Below, piece after piece: positions 1 to 6,945 of a DNA stretch of 27,396 nucleotides. This stretch comes from DAOUEH01 sp034430515 (GTDB lineage Bacteria; Chloroflexota; Dehalococcoidia; Dehalococcoidales; RBG-16-60-22): assembly GCA_034430515.1 (NCBI GenBank), contig DAOUEP010000054.1, positions 1 to 27,396 of the forward strand. The letters run 5' to 3'. How positions within the stretch are numbered: position 1 is the stretch's first letter; every line of letters starts with the position of its first letter. Position numbers and translations under genes: made by a program. The notes beneath the pieces are model-generated. The model searched no databases. It was not told the DNA's origin and saw only the letters and a program-made list of their open reading frames with translations.

Positions 1-2181
1 ATCCTCGCCGACCTTAACCCCGCCCAGAAAGAAGCCGTCGAAACCATCGAAGGGCCGGTGCTCATCCTGGCCGGGCCCGGCAGCGGCAAGACCCGTGTCA
101 TCACCCACCGCGTCGCCTATCTCGTCCGCGTCGTCGGGGTCAGCCCGTGGCGCATCATGGCGGTGACCTTCACCAACAAGGCCGCCCGCGAGATGGGGGA
201 GCGGCTGGGCCGGCTGGTGAGCGGCTCGGTAGCGGACCTCACCGTCGGCACTTTTCACGCCATCTGCGCCCGCATCCTGCGGCGCGACGGAGCGGCCATC
301 GGCGTGGACAGCAAGTTCACCATCTACGACGACGACGACCAGATAAGCCTGCTCAAGCGCAGCCTCCAGGAGCTCAACCTCGACCCCAAGCAGTACGCCC
401 CGCGGGCGCTCCAGTCGGCCATCTCCTCGGCCAAGAGCCAGCTGATAACCCCGGCGGAGTATCTTAAGCACGGCCGCAGCTACTTTGAGGAAATCGTGCA
501 GCGCGTCTACGAGCGCTACCAGCGCCTCCTCGACGAGAGCAGCGCCCTGGACTTCGACGACCTCCTCCTGAAGGCGGTGCTCCTTTTCCGTAAGCATAAG
601 GATATTCTGGAGAAGTACCAGTCGCGCTATTTGCACCTCCAGGTGGACGAGTTCCAGGACACCAACCTCGTCCAGTACGAGCTGATGAAGCAGTTGGCCG
701 GCAAGTACCGCAACATCTGCGTCGTCGGCGACCCCGACCAGTCCATCTACTCCTGGCGCTCCGCCGACCTGCGCAACATCCTCAATTTTGAAAAGGACTA
801 CCCGGAGGCCAGGGTCATCCTGCTGGAGCAGAACTACCGTTCCACCGGCAAGATACTGGAGGCCGCCGCCCACGTCATCGCCGCCAACCGCCAGCGCAAG
901 CCCAAAGACCTCTGGACGGAGAACGAGCCGGGGCTGCCGCCCTCGGTCATCGAGACCTATACCGAGCAGGAGGAGGCCCAGTTCGTCGTCAGCGAGATTG
1001 ACAGCCTCGTCTCCCGCGGCGAGCTAAAACCGGGCGACTGCGCCGTGATGTACCGCACCAACGCCCAGTCGCGCGTCCTGGAGGAGGCCTTCATGCGCTA
1101 CGGGATGCCCTACCGGCTGGTGGCGGGCACCCGCTTCTACGAGCGCCGCGAGGTCAAGGACGTCATCGCCTACCTGCGCCTCATCCAGAACCCCTACGAT
1201 TCGGTCAGCCTGCTGCGCATCATCAACGTCCCCCAGCGCGGCATCGGCCAGCGCAGCCTGGACGAGCTTACCCAGTGGGCGCGCTCCGAGGGCGTGCCGG
1301 AGTACCGCGCCCTGCAGATGATGGTCGGGGACAAAGACGCCGCCGACCTGCCCTTCAGCCAGCGCACCGTCAAGGTGCTGGCCGGCTTCGCCGCCATGCT
1401 GGAGGACTTCATCGCCCGCAGCCGCGAGCTGAAGCTGATGGAGCTTTTCGACAATGTGGTGGAGGCCTCCGGCTACAAGCAGTATCTGACCGCCCTGGTG
1501 GACGGCGAGGAGCGCTGGGAGAACGTCCTGGAGCTGCGCGGGGTGGCCCAGGACTACCGCGACCTGCCGCCGGAGGAGGGGCTGGCCGCCTTCCTGGAAG
1601 GGGTGGCCCTCGTCTCCGACGTTGACGGCCTGGAGAGCAGCGCCGACGCCGTGACCCTGATTACATTGCACCAGGCCAAGGGGCTGGAGTTCCCGGCGGT
1701 CTTCATCGTCGGCATGGAGGACGGCCTGCTGCCGCACTTCAAGTCCATCGACGACCCGGAGCAATTAGAAGAAGAGCGCCGCCTCTGCTACGTGGGCATC
1801 ACCCGCGCCCGCCAGCGCGTCTACCTGGTGCGCGCCTTCCGCCGCCACCTGATGGGGTCGTCCACCGTCGGCAAGCCCTCGCGCTTTCTGGCGGACATAC
1901 CCCGGGAGCTTATCGCCGCCAGCAGCGTCCGCGATGACGACGACAGCTGGGCGGCCACGGCCCTGAGCGCCGATAAGGCCGCCGCCAGGAACGACCCCGC
2001 CGCCCGCGCCGGCGAGCCGCCCGAGTTCAAGCCCGGCGACCACGTGCGCCACGCCCAGTTCGGCGAGGGGGTGGTGGTGAGCTACCAGTACGTCAAGAAC
2101 GACGCCGAGGTGGTGGTGGCCTTCGACGGGGAGGGCGTCAAGCGGTTCCTGATGAGCTTTGCCAAGATAGAGAAGGTGTAG
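1..2181 (+). CDS. pcrA: UvrD/PcrA-type ATP-dependent DNA helicase (5' partial)
   Basis: Superfamily 1A 3'-5' helicase of the UvrD/PcrA/Rep group, acting in DNA repair and in removing proteins from DNA. The reading frame is open from the first base, and the Q motif (LNPAQKEAV) appears within the first 15 residues, so only a few N-terminal residues are missing. Seen in order by window residue: Walker A AGPGSGKT (24-31), TFTNKAAREM (Ia), VDEFQDTN (Walker B, about 216-223), GDPDQSIYSWR (about 242), QNYRST (about 277), TLHQAKGLEF (about 555) and CYVGITRAR (about 597). The C-terminal FKPGDHVRHAQFGEG segment (about 676) is the Tudor-like tail typical of PcrA, which favours PcrA over Rep. The 726 residues present match the family length. 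The gene downstream is on the other strand, so it ends its own transcript. Confidence 0.95.
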   Translation: MLADLNPAQKEAVETIEGPVLILAGPGSGKTRVITHRVAYLVRVVGVSPWRIMAVTFTNKAAREMGERLGRLVSGSVADLTVGTFHAICARILRRDGAAIGVDSKFTIYDDDDQISLLKRSLQELNLDPKQYAPRALQSAISSAKSQLITPAEYLKHGRSYFEEIVQRVYERYQRLLDESSALDFDDLLLKAVLLFRKHKDILEKYQSRYLHLQVDEFQDTNLVQYELMKQLAGKYRNICVVGDPDQSIYSWRSADLRNILNFEKDYPEARVILLEQNYRSTGKILEAAAHVIAANRQRKPKDLWTENEPGLPPSVIETYTEQEEAQFVVSEIDSLVSRGELKPGDCAVMYRTNAQSRVLEEAFMRYGMPYRLVAGTRFYERREVKDVIAYLRLIQNPYDSVSLLRIINVPQRGIGQRSLDELTQWARSEGVPEYRALQMMVGDKDAADLPFSQRTVKVLAGFAAMLEDFIARSRELKLMELFDNVVEASGYKQYLTALVDGEERWENVLELRGVAQDYRDLPPEEGLAAFLEGVALVSDVDGLESSADAVTLITLHQAKGLEFPAVFIVGMEDGLLPHFKSIDDPEQLEEERRLCYVGITRARQRVYLVRAFRRHLMGSSTVGKPSRFLADIPRELIAASSVRDDDDSWAATALSADKAAARNDPAARAGEPPEFKPGDHVRHAQFGEGVVVSYQYVKNDAEVVVAFDGEGVKRFLMSFAKIEKV

Positions 2182-2227
2182 GCCGCCCCTTTACCCTGCC
2201 CCCGGTGATTTCTCACGCCGTCTTGTT

Positions 2228-2432
2228 GTTTTACCTCACCCCCTTTGTCCCCCTCTCCAAACTCGGCATCCGGAAAGACCCCTGGTATTCTGTTTGGAGA
2301 GGGGGAATATAAGTTAAGAGGGGGCTGCGCCCCCTCTTCGCGGGCTACTCCCCGCTGGGGGTGAAAACTACGGGCTAAGCCGCGGATGAGCCGAGGGCGG
2401 CTTGGGTGGGAAAAGATAATTAAGATGAGGAG
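2228..2432 (+). repeat. Dispersed palindromic repeat, copy A
   Basis: This copy fills most of the gap after the helicase. It has two hairpins and a conserved tail. The outer hairpin has perfect 15-bp arms, TCCCCCTCTCCAAAC at 2248-2262 and its complement at 2292-2306. The second has 10-bp arms (AAGAGGGGGC at 2316-2325 and 2329-2338) with a TGC loop. The tail begins with GGGCTAAGCCG at 2372 and ends in GGGAAAAGATAATTAAGATG at 2408-2427. The block from about 2233 to 2264 recurs nearly unchanged at 27128-27159. Tail-like sequence recurs at 3136-3155, at 24041-24086 on the minus strand, and at 27354-27396. There is no open reading frame of note. The second hairpin could also end helicase transcription. 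Confidence 0.8.
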
Positions 2433-2450
2433 ATGGGGGTGAACTACAGG

Positions 2451-2768
2451 CTAAAGCTCCATCCCCAAAGCGAAACGGATGGCCGTATCTATTTCCTTAA
2501 GCTTCTTAGGGCTGAGGGCCGTCAGGCGGCTCTTAAGACAGTCCCTGGGAATGGTGGTGATGGTATCCAGGTTGGCCACGCAGGCCTGCGGCAGGCCGTC
2601 GGCGGTGCCCAGGGTAACCTCGGAGGCGATGCGGCGGATGCGGGTGGTCACCGGCGCCACGATAACCAGAGCGCGGACGCTATAAGCCTCGTTGCGGGAG
2701 AGCAGCACCACCGGGCGCCTCCCCGCCGGCGGCTCCAGTTCGGCCCACCATACCTCGCCTCTCCTCAC
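2451..2768 (-). CDS. mazF: MazF/PemK-family mRNA interferase toxin
   Basis: Small toxin of the MazF/PemK family; members cleave RNA at short sequence motifs and slow growth when freed from their antitoxin. The 105-residue product has the family layout: an N-terminal RRGEVWWAELEP strand, then RRPVVLLSRNEAY, then the VIVAPVTT strand and the C-terminal helix SPKKLKEIDTAIRFALG. The start is GTG (2766-2768), overlapping the TGA stop of the antitoxin gene in a GTGA, so the two genes are translationally coupled. The gene order antitoxin then toxin, on one strand, is normal for this class. The family call is firm. The RNA target cannot be read from sequence, and the symbol is given at family level. 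Confidence 0.88.
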   Translation of the reverse strand: MRRGEVWWAELEPPAGRRPVVLLSRNEAYSVRALVIVAPVTTRIRRIASEVTLGTADGLPQACVANLDTITTIPRDCLKSRLTALSPKKLKEIDTAIRFALGMEL

Positions 2769-3022
2769 GTCCAGGGTTCCTCCGCCAGGATCGTGCTGGC
2801 GGCACGGCGGGCGGCGTCAACTTCCGCTCCGGTCTCCGGCTGTTGCTGGTAAGCGCGGACGTACCGCTGGCTCATTTCCCGCTCCCGCCGCTGGCGTAAC
2901 AACAGTTCCACGGCGCGGCGGAAGAGCTGGCTGCGGCTCTCGCCGCTGGCCTCCCGCTCCTTTTCCACGGCATTGAGCACTTCCTCGGGGAGGCTGATGG
3001 CAATTTTACTCGTCCTGGGCAT
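2765..3022 (-). CDS. Ribbon-helix-helix antitoxin (MazE-like partner of the MazF toxin)
   Basis: About 85 residues. The N-terminal PRTSKIAISLPEEVLNAVE is a ribbon-helix-helix DNA-binding strand and helix, continuing into SRSQLFRRAVELLL. The C-terminal half is charged and would wrap the toxin. An ATG nine bases upstream (3029-3031) is also in frame, but the SD (AAGGA, 3032-3036 on the opposite strand) lies directly against it. The same SD is well spaced from the ATG at 3020-3022, so that start was chosen. The stop overlaps the toxin start. The palindrome just upstream (3035-3063), lying across the promoter, is the expected site for autoregulation by the antitoxin or the toxin-antitoxin complex. 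Confidence 0.85.
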   Translation of the reverse strand: MPRTSKIAISLPEEVLNAVEKEREASGESRSQLFRRAVELLLRQRREREMSQRYVRAYQQQPETGAEVDAARRAASTILAEEPWT

Positions 3023-3034
3023 TGCGGTCATTCC

Positions 3035-3084
3035 TTCATACTATATTCATACCATAGTATGAACCATGACGCCCATTTTGTCAA
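3035..3084 (-). promoter_or_regulatory. Toxin-antitoxin promoter with palindromic operator
   Basis: On the minus strand a consensus -35 TTGACA (3079-3084) is followed after 17 bases by CATACT (3056-3061) as -10. The -10 lies inside a perfect inverted repeat: TTCATACTAT at 3035-3044 and ATAGTATGAA at 3054-3063, separated by 9 bp. A third half-site, TTCATACCAT (3046-3055), sits in between as a direct repeat. This spacing suits cooperative binding by ribbon-helix-helix dimers and repression by blocking RNA polymerase. Confidence 0.75.
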
Positions 3085-3093
3085 GGGGTATTC

Positions 3094-3158
3094 AAGAGGG
3101 GCGAAGCCCCCTCTTTTCCTTAAAGGGAGGTGGGCGGGAAAAGATAATTAAGATGGGG
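3094..3158 (+). repeat. Dispersed repeat, short copy
   Basis: A hairpin AAGAGGGG (3094-3101) / CCCCTCTT (3108-3115) followed by TT is joined to the tail GGGAAAAGATAATTAAGATG (3136-3155). The tail is identical over 20 bases to 2408-2427, and both hairpin and tail are in the same order and orientation as in the copy at 2228-2432. The two copies therefore flank the toxin-antitoxin module as direct repeats. The hairpin has a short T run and may also act as a weak terminator. Confidence 0.65.
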
Positions 3159-3165
3159 AGGAGGG

Positions 3166-3738
3166 CTATTTATCCCACTTATCGCGGATAACCAGCTCGC
3201 CAAGCTCCTTGCGGGGCGGGGCCTTGCCTTCGTGGTCGGGCACGCCCAGCGGCAGCATGACCACGGCGCGGTAGCCCTCGGGCAGGTTGAGGGCCGCCTC
3301 GGCCTTTTTAGCATCAAAAGCGCCGATGATGACCGTCCCCAGGCCCAGGGCGTGGGCCGCCAGCACCATGTTCTGCGTGGCCAGGGCGGCATCGTGCATG
3401 AACCAGTCGCCCTTATCGGTGGCGGGAGCGCCGTCGGGGGCATAGCCGGCCGTGCCCGTTTTGGCGGCGACGACGATGACCACCGGCACGGTGCGGAAGG
3501 CGCCGGCGGCGGGGTTCTCCAGCTCACGGTCGGGCAGCTTGATTTTGGAAAGGCTCCCGGCCAGGGCTTCCCGGACGGCGGGGTCGCGCGCCACCACGAA
3601 GCGCCAGCACTGGGTATTGGCCCAGGAGGGTGCCCAGCGTCCCGCCTCCAGCACCTTGTTCAAGGTAGCCTCGTCGACCGGGTCGGGCCGATATCTGCGG
3701 ATGCTGCGGCGATTTTTAATAGCGTCGAAGATGTCCAC
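3166..3738 (-). CDS. Nitroreductase family protein (tandem copy 2)
   Basis: FMN-dependent nitroreductase-like protein, 190 residues, normal for the small single-domain members. The N-terminus MDIFDAIKNRRSIRRY is the classic FMN-phosphate-binding RRSxR motif, followed by WAPSWANTQCWRFVVA. The C-terminal half has ALATQNMVLAAHALGLGT, the helix lining the flavin, and LPLGVPD. The start is GTG (3736-3738) behind a GGGAGAA SD. It lies 16 bp behind a paralogue with the same domain plan, so the pair arose by duplication and is probably co-transcribed. The substrate is unknown; the family reduces nitro compounds, quinones and other small electrophiles using NAD(P)H. Cytoplasmic. Confidence 0.9.
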   Translation of the reverse strand: MDIFDAIKNRRSIRRYRPDPVDEATLNKVLEAGRWAPSWANTQCWRFVVARDPAVREALAGSLSKIKLPDRELENPAAGAFRTVPVVIVVAAKTGTAGYAPDGAPATDKGDWFMHDAALATQNMVLAAHALGLGTVIIGAFDAKKAEAALNLPEGYRAVVMLPLGVPDHEGKAPPRKELGELVIRDKWDK

Positions 3739-3754
3739 GTTTATTCTCCCGTCT

Positions 3755-4333
3755 CTAGCATTTTCCGTATTTATCGTAATAGGTCACCTCGTTCGGCTTC
3801 TTCCGTGGCGAGACCTGCCCCTGGCGCTCCGGCACGCCCAGGGGCGTCATGGTAACGACGCGGCAGGCTTGGGGCACTTCCAGGATTTGGGCTGCCTTGA
3901 TGGCGTCGAAGCCGCCGACGATGACCGTGCCCAGGCCCAGGGCGTGGGCCGCCAGCGTCAGGTTTTCCATGGCCAGGGCGATATCGAACATGTACCAGTA
4001 CTCGCCCTTGTCGGTGGCGGGGGCGCCGTCGGGGGCGTAGCCGGCGTGTCCCTCTTCGGCGCAGACGACGACGAGCACCGGCGCCTGTCTGATGGCCTGA
4101 TTGGCAGCGTTTTCCACCCACTCATTGTCCACCCGGACCAGTCTCAGGGTATCGGCCACCTGCTGGCGGATGGCCGGGTCGCGTACCACGATGAAGCGCC
4201 AGCTCTGGGTATTGCCCCAGGAAGGCGCCCAGTTGGCCGCCTCCAGGATCCTGGCCAGGGTGGGGTCGTCGATGGGGTCGGGCTTGTAATGGCGGATGCT
4301 GCGGCGGGTTTTGATGGCTTCAAAGATATCCAT
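3755..4333 (-). CDS. Nitroreductase family protein (tandem copy 1)
   Basis: FMN-dependent nitroreductase-like protein of 192 residues, paralogous to the gene that follows it. The motifs match in order: MDIFEAIKTRRSIRHY, WAPSWGNTQSWRFIVV, DGAPATDKGEYWYMFDIALAMENL, HALGLGTVIVGGFDA and TPLGVPE. The start is ATG with a GGAGG SD six bases upstream. The gene follows pcm with a gap of 24 bases and is likely the fourth gene of the xerD transcript. It differs from its neighbour mainly in the middle of the protein, which suggests different substrates or partners. The substrate cannot be assigned. Confidence 0.9.
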   Translation of the reverse strand: MDIFEAIKTRRSIRHYKPDPIDDPTLARILEAANWAPSWGNTQSWRFIVVRDPAIRQQVADTLRLVRVDNEWVENAANQAIRQAPVLVVVCAEEGHAGYAPDGAPATDKGEYWYMFDIALAMENLTLAAHALGLGTVIVGGFDAIKAAQILEVPQACRVVTMTPLGVPERQGQVSPRKKPNEVTYYDKYGKC

Positions 4334-4357
4334 ATTGACCTCCGTCGGTATTGATGG

Positions 4358-4993
4358 TTAGTCTTTCCAGGCGTTCTTGCCGATGAGCGAGACGAAGCGG
4401 CAGCCGCCCAGGTTGCGGACGATGTTTTTCTCCCTTGTCCTGGTTATCTTGCAGAGCTCCTGCGTGTAGCGCGACCCCACCGGGATGACCATCCGCCCGC
4501 CGATGGCCAGCTGCGCCAGCAGCTCGTCGGGGACGGCGGGGGCGCCCGCCGTGACCATGATGGCCTGGTAAGGCGCCTCCGGCGGCCAGCCCAGGGTCTC
4601 CCCGGCCGGGTGTATCGTCACGTTTTTATAGCCCAGCTCGTCCAGGACGGCGCGGGCCGACGCCGCCAGCTCCGGCAGGCGCTCCACGCTGACGACCTCC
4701 CGGCACAGCCCGGCGAGGATGGCCGTCTGGTAGCCGCTGCCGGTGCCCAGCTCCAGCACCTTGTCGTCGCCGGTCAACTCCAGCGCCTCCGTCATCAGGG
4801 CGATAATATACGGCTGCGATATTGTCTGCCCGCCGCCGATGGGCAGGGGCTTGTCCTCGTAGGCCTGGTGGCGGAGCTCCGCCGGGACGAAGCGCTCCCG
4901 CGGCAGGCGGGCCATGACCGCCAGGACGCGTTTATCCTTTATCTCCCGCCCCAGTTGCTCGATGAGTCCGGCTCTGGCCGCTTGGTAGTCCAT
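4358..4993 (-). CDS. pcm: Protein-L-isoaspartate O-methyltransferase
   Basis: SAM-dependent enzyme that methylates isoaspartyl residues in damaged proteins and so starts their repair. The 211-residue length is standard. The family signature DKPLPIGGGQTISQPYIIA (about 48-66) is intact, followed by SAM motif I VLELGTGSGYQTA (79-91), VSVERLPELAASA, the AYQAIMVTAGAP segment and GGRMVIPVGS. The start is ATG. It sits between the small tail-anchored protein gene (13 bp upstream) and the nitroreductases, all on the minus strand. The grouping with oxidoreductases suggests a general stress or maintenance operon, which is inference. Confidence 0.95.
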   Translation of the reverse strand: MDYQAARAGLIEQLGREIKDKRVLAVMARLPRERFVPAELRHQAYEDKPLPIGGGQTISQPYIIALMTEALELTGDDKVLELGTGSGYQTAILAGLCREVVSVERLPELAASARAVLDELGYKNVTIHPAGETLGWPPEAPYQAIMVTAGAPAVPDELLAQLAIGGRMVIPVGSRYTQELCKITRTREKNIVRNLGGCRFVSLIGKNAWKD

Positions 4994-5005
4994 AGGCCGG
5001 GGGGG

Positions 5006-5287
5006 CTAGGTAAGAATGACCGCCAGCACAATGAGGATGACGATGATTATGCCGGCCAGGATGCCGATTCGCTTGAGCTCCCCGGGGACGTACCGGTACT
5101 GTTCGGCGGCGACCGCGGCCGGCTCCGGGGCCGGGGCCGGGGTTGGCCTGACGGCCGGGTGTGCCGCGGCGGGCGGCGGCGCGGCGGCGGCCGGGGCTAT
5201 CGGCCCGGTTCCGGCCATCTGCCGCTGTTTGACCTTGGCCTTGCGGCTCCGATGAGAGCGCTTGCCTTTTCGCTGTTTGCCTGGCAT
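5006..5287 (-). CDS. Small basic tail-anchored membrane protein, unknown function
   Basis: A 93-residue product that I do not recognise. Residues 1-24 are strongly basic (many Lys and Arg). Residues 27-62 are rich in Ala and Pro and probably disordered. A short charged segment precedes a single hydrophobic helix (IGILAGIIIVILIVLAVIL) that ends the protein. This is the layout of a C-terminally anchored protein with its basic domain in the cytoplasm, where it could touch nucleic acid or acidic lipid. The gene lies 12 bp after xerD on the same strand and 12 bp before pcm, so it is probably co-transcribed. Low-complexity composition makes distant homology hard to judge. Confidence 0.7.
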   Translation of the reverse strand: MPGKQRKGKRSHRSRKAKVKQRQMAGTGPIAPAAAAPPPAAAHPAVRPTPAPAPEPAAVAAEQYRYVPGELKRIGILAGIIIVILIVLAVILT

Positions 5288-5299
5288 CGGTTGCCTCCT

Positions 5300-6214
5300 C
5301 TATTCTTTGGCCCGGGGGTGGGACTTATCGTAGCTGCGGCGGACGTGCTCCGTGGTGAGATGGGTATAGACCTGCGTGGTGGAGATATTGGCGTGCCCCA
5401 GCAGCTCCTGCACCGAGCGCAGGTCGGCGCCGCCGCTGAGCATGTGGGTGGCGAAGCTGTGCCGCAGGGTGTGGGGACTTATCTTGTCGCTCAGTCCGGC
5501 AGTCCTGGCGTACTCCTTGAGCTTCTGCCAGAAGCCCTGGCGGGTAATCCGCTCGCCGCGGGCGTTGAGGAAGAGGGCCTCCTCCTTCTTGCCGTGGGCC
5601 AGGCGCGGGCGGTCTTCCTTGACGTAACGCCGGATGGTCTGGGCGATTTGCTCGTAGATGGGGATGATGCGTTCCTTGCGCCCCTTGCCGAAGCAGCGCA
5701 CGAAGGCGTCGCCCTCGGTGGTGACGTCGCCCAGGTTGAGGGCCACCAGCTCGCTGACGCGCATGCCGGTGGCGTAGAGCAGCTCCAGCATGGCGCGGTC
5801 GCGCTTGGCCTCGGAGGTGGAGAGCTTGGCCGGCTGCTCCAGGAGGAGCCGCACCTGGTTGATGGGGATGGGCTTGGGCAGGGCCTTGCCCACGCTGGGG
5901 GAGCTCATGTTCTCGGTGGGGTTGGTCTTGATGGTGCCTTCGGCCACCAGAAAGCCGAAGAAAGACCGCGCCGCCGCCACCTTGCGGGCCAGAGTGGTGG
6001 CCACGTAGCCGCGCTCCTTGAGCTCCAGCATGTAGCCCAGCATGGACTGGCGGTCGAAGTGAGACCAAAGCGCCGGCTTGCCCTGCTTGGCGGCCTCCTT
6101 CCCGGCGAAGTCGGCCAGGCCGGTCAGGTCGTTGTGGTAAGCGGCGATGGTGTGCTCCGAGTAGCCCTTCTCGACGGCCAGGTAGTTCAGGAAGCTCTTG
6201 ATTGCCTCTAACAT
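5300..6214 (-). CDS. xerD: Tyrosine recombinase XerC/XerD
   Basis: Site-specific recombinase that resolves chromosome dimers at dif. It has 304 residues, the usual Xer length. The N-terminal SAM-like core-binding domain (about 1-100) is followed by the catalytic domain with Arg152 (YATGMRVSEL), the beta-hairpin lysine region GKGRKER (177-182), HTLRH (248-252), LGHANISTT with His274, and the nucleophile Tyr283. All catalytic residues are present. The start is ATG behind a GGAG SD. It is first in a minus-strand run with the tail-anchored protein, pcm and nitroreductases. It is not next to a phage or integron, which fits a housekeeping role. XerC versus XerD cannot be decided from the sequence; no dif site was recognised. 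Confidence 0.92.
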   Translation of the reverse strand: MLEAIKSFLNYLAVEKGYSEHTIAAYHNDLTGLADFAGKEAAKQGKPALWSHFDRQSMLGYMLELKERGYVATTLARKVAAARSFFGFLVAEGTIKTNPTENMSSPSVGKALPKPIPINQVRLLLEQPAKLSTSEAKRDRAMLELLYATGMRVSELVALNLGDVTTEGDAFVRCFGKGRKERIIPIYEQIAQTIRRYVKEDRPRLAHGKKEEALFLNARGERITRQGFWQKLKEYARTAGLSDKISPHTLRHSFATHMLSGGADLRSVQELLGHANISTTQVYTHLTTEHVRRSYDKSHPRAKE

Positions 6215-6225
6215 GGTATCTCCTT

Positions 6226-6251
6226 ACGGCCGGCTCACCCGGCCGTTTTTT
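6226..6251 (+). terminator. GC-rich hairpin with T tract upstream of xerD
   Basis: ACGGCCGG (6226-6233) and CCGGCCGT (6239-6246) form an 8-bp stem with a 5-base loop, followed on the plus strand by T6. Read on the plus strand it looks like an intrinsic terminator that would stop antisense transcripts leaving xerD. Read on the minus strand it lies directly before the xerD Shine-Dalgarno, where it could tune translation. The structure is certain; its role is inferred. Confidence 0.55.
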
Positions 6252-6284
6252 GGCGGTGATGCTATCTACATATTTTAACATAAT

Positions 6285-6293
6285 ATTATAGCA
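6285..6293 (-). promoter_or_regulatory. Extended -10 promoter of the xerD operon
   Basis: On the minus strand TGC is followed by TATAAT (6285-6290), a perfect extended -10 element in an AT-rich patch. TTGCCA lies 19 bases further upstream and is a poor -35. The predicted start is near 6278, giving a leader of about 60 bases that contains the 6226-6246 hairpin. Confidence 0.6.
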
Positions 6294-6332
6294 CAGGGGA
6301 AATAGGGTTTGGCAATAGTCTGCTGCATTGGT

Positions 6333-6360
6333 TTGACAAAGGCCATCTGTCTGCTATACT
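6333..6360 (+). promoter_or_regulatory. Promoter of comEA-comEC
   Basis: TTGACA (6333-6338), 16 bases, then TATACT (6355-6360). This is close to the sigma70 consensus and one of the best promoters in the window. Transcription would begin near 6367, about 60 bases before a possible SD-led CTG at 6426. Confidence 0.75.
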
Positions 6361-6470
6361 GTCAAATACCGCTTTGCCATCTGGCATAAAAGGGCGGGTG
6401 GCATCGGGAGAGGGGGTTCGGGAAGCTGGCGGGTCTCAAGGACGGCTGGAGAATAGCGGCCATCGGGCTT

Positions 6471-6929
6471 GTGCTGGCGATTATCGCCGGCGCGGCCGTC
6501 TTCGCCGTGCGCTGCGGCGGGGCCGAGCCGCTGGAGATTACCCTGGCACCCGCCCCGGAATACAACGGCGAAATCGCCGTCGGTGGCGCGGTCAATAACC
6601 CCGGTATCTATCCTTTTAGCGACGATGATACCATCGGCGATATCATCCGGGCGGCGGGCGGGCCGGCCCCCGGCGCCGACGCCGGGCAAGTCGCGCTGGC
6701 TATCCCGGAGGTAGGGCAGGGAGAGGCGCCGCAGCGTGTCGACATCAACCGCGCCGCGGTCTGGCTGCTGGAGGCCCTGCCGGGCATCGGGGAGGAGCGG
6801 GCGCAGGCCATCGTCGCCTACCGCGAGCAGAGCGGCCCCTTCCGCGATATTTACGAGCTACTCAACGTACCCGGCATCGGCGAGACGACCCTGGCCGGTA
6901 TCCAGGACATGATTACCGTCACCGACTAA
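6471..6929 (+). CDS. comEA: ComEA-like DNA-binding competence protein (SLBB + helix-hairpin-helix)
   Basis: Membrane-anchored DNA receptor for transformation. A hydrophobic N-terminal segment is followed by an SLBB domain (VGGAVNNPGIYPFSDDDTI then IIRAAGG) and, near the C-terminus, two helix-hairpin-helix motifs (LEALPGIGEERAQAIVAYR and LLNVPGIGETTLAGIQ). The first usual start is GTG 6471, but it has no SD and cuts into the membrane segment. The frame stays open upstream to 6390 without ATG, GTG or TTG. A CTG at 6426 lies 9 bases after GGGAGAGGGGG and would add a Lys/Arg-bearing N-terminus (LAGLKDGWRIAAIGL) before the helix. The true start may therefore be CTG. comEC follows after 16 bases. 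Confidence 0.88.
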   Translation: MLAIIAGAAVFAVRCGGAEPLEITLAPAPEYNGEIAVGGAVNNPGIYPFSDDDTIGDIIRAAGGPAPGADAGQVALAIPEVGQGEAPQRVDINRAAVWLLEALPGIGEERAQAIVAYREQSGPFRDIYELLNVPGIGETTLAGIQDMITVTD

Positions 6930-6945
6930 ACGCGAGTGAGGGCGC

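Noticed and set aside
2433..2852. Plus-strand frames over the toxin-antitoxin genes
   Set aside because: They lack domains and SDs; the minus strand has recognisable families with a coupled overlap.
4610..6211. 533-codon plus-strand frame over pcm and xerD
   Set aside because: Antisense shadow in GC-rich DNA; the opposite strand has complete, well-known proteins.
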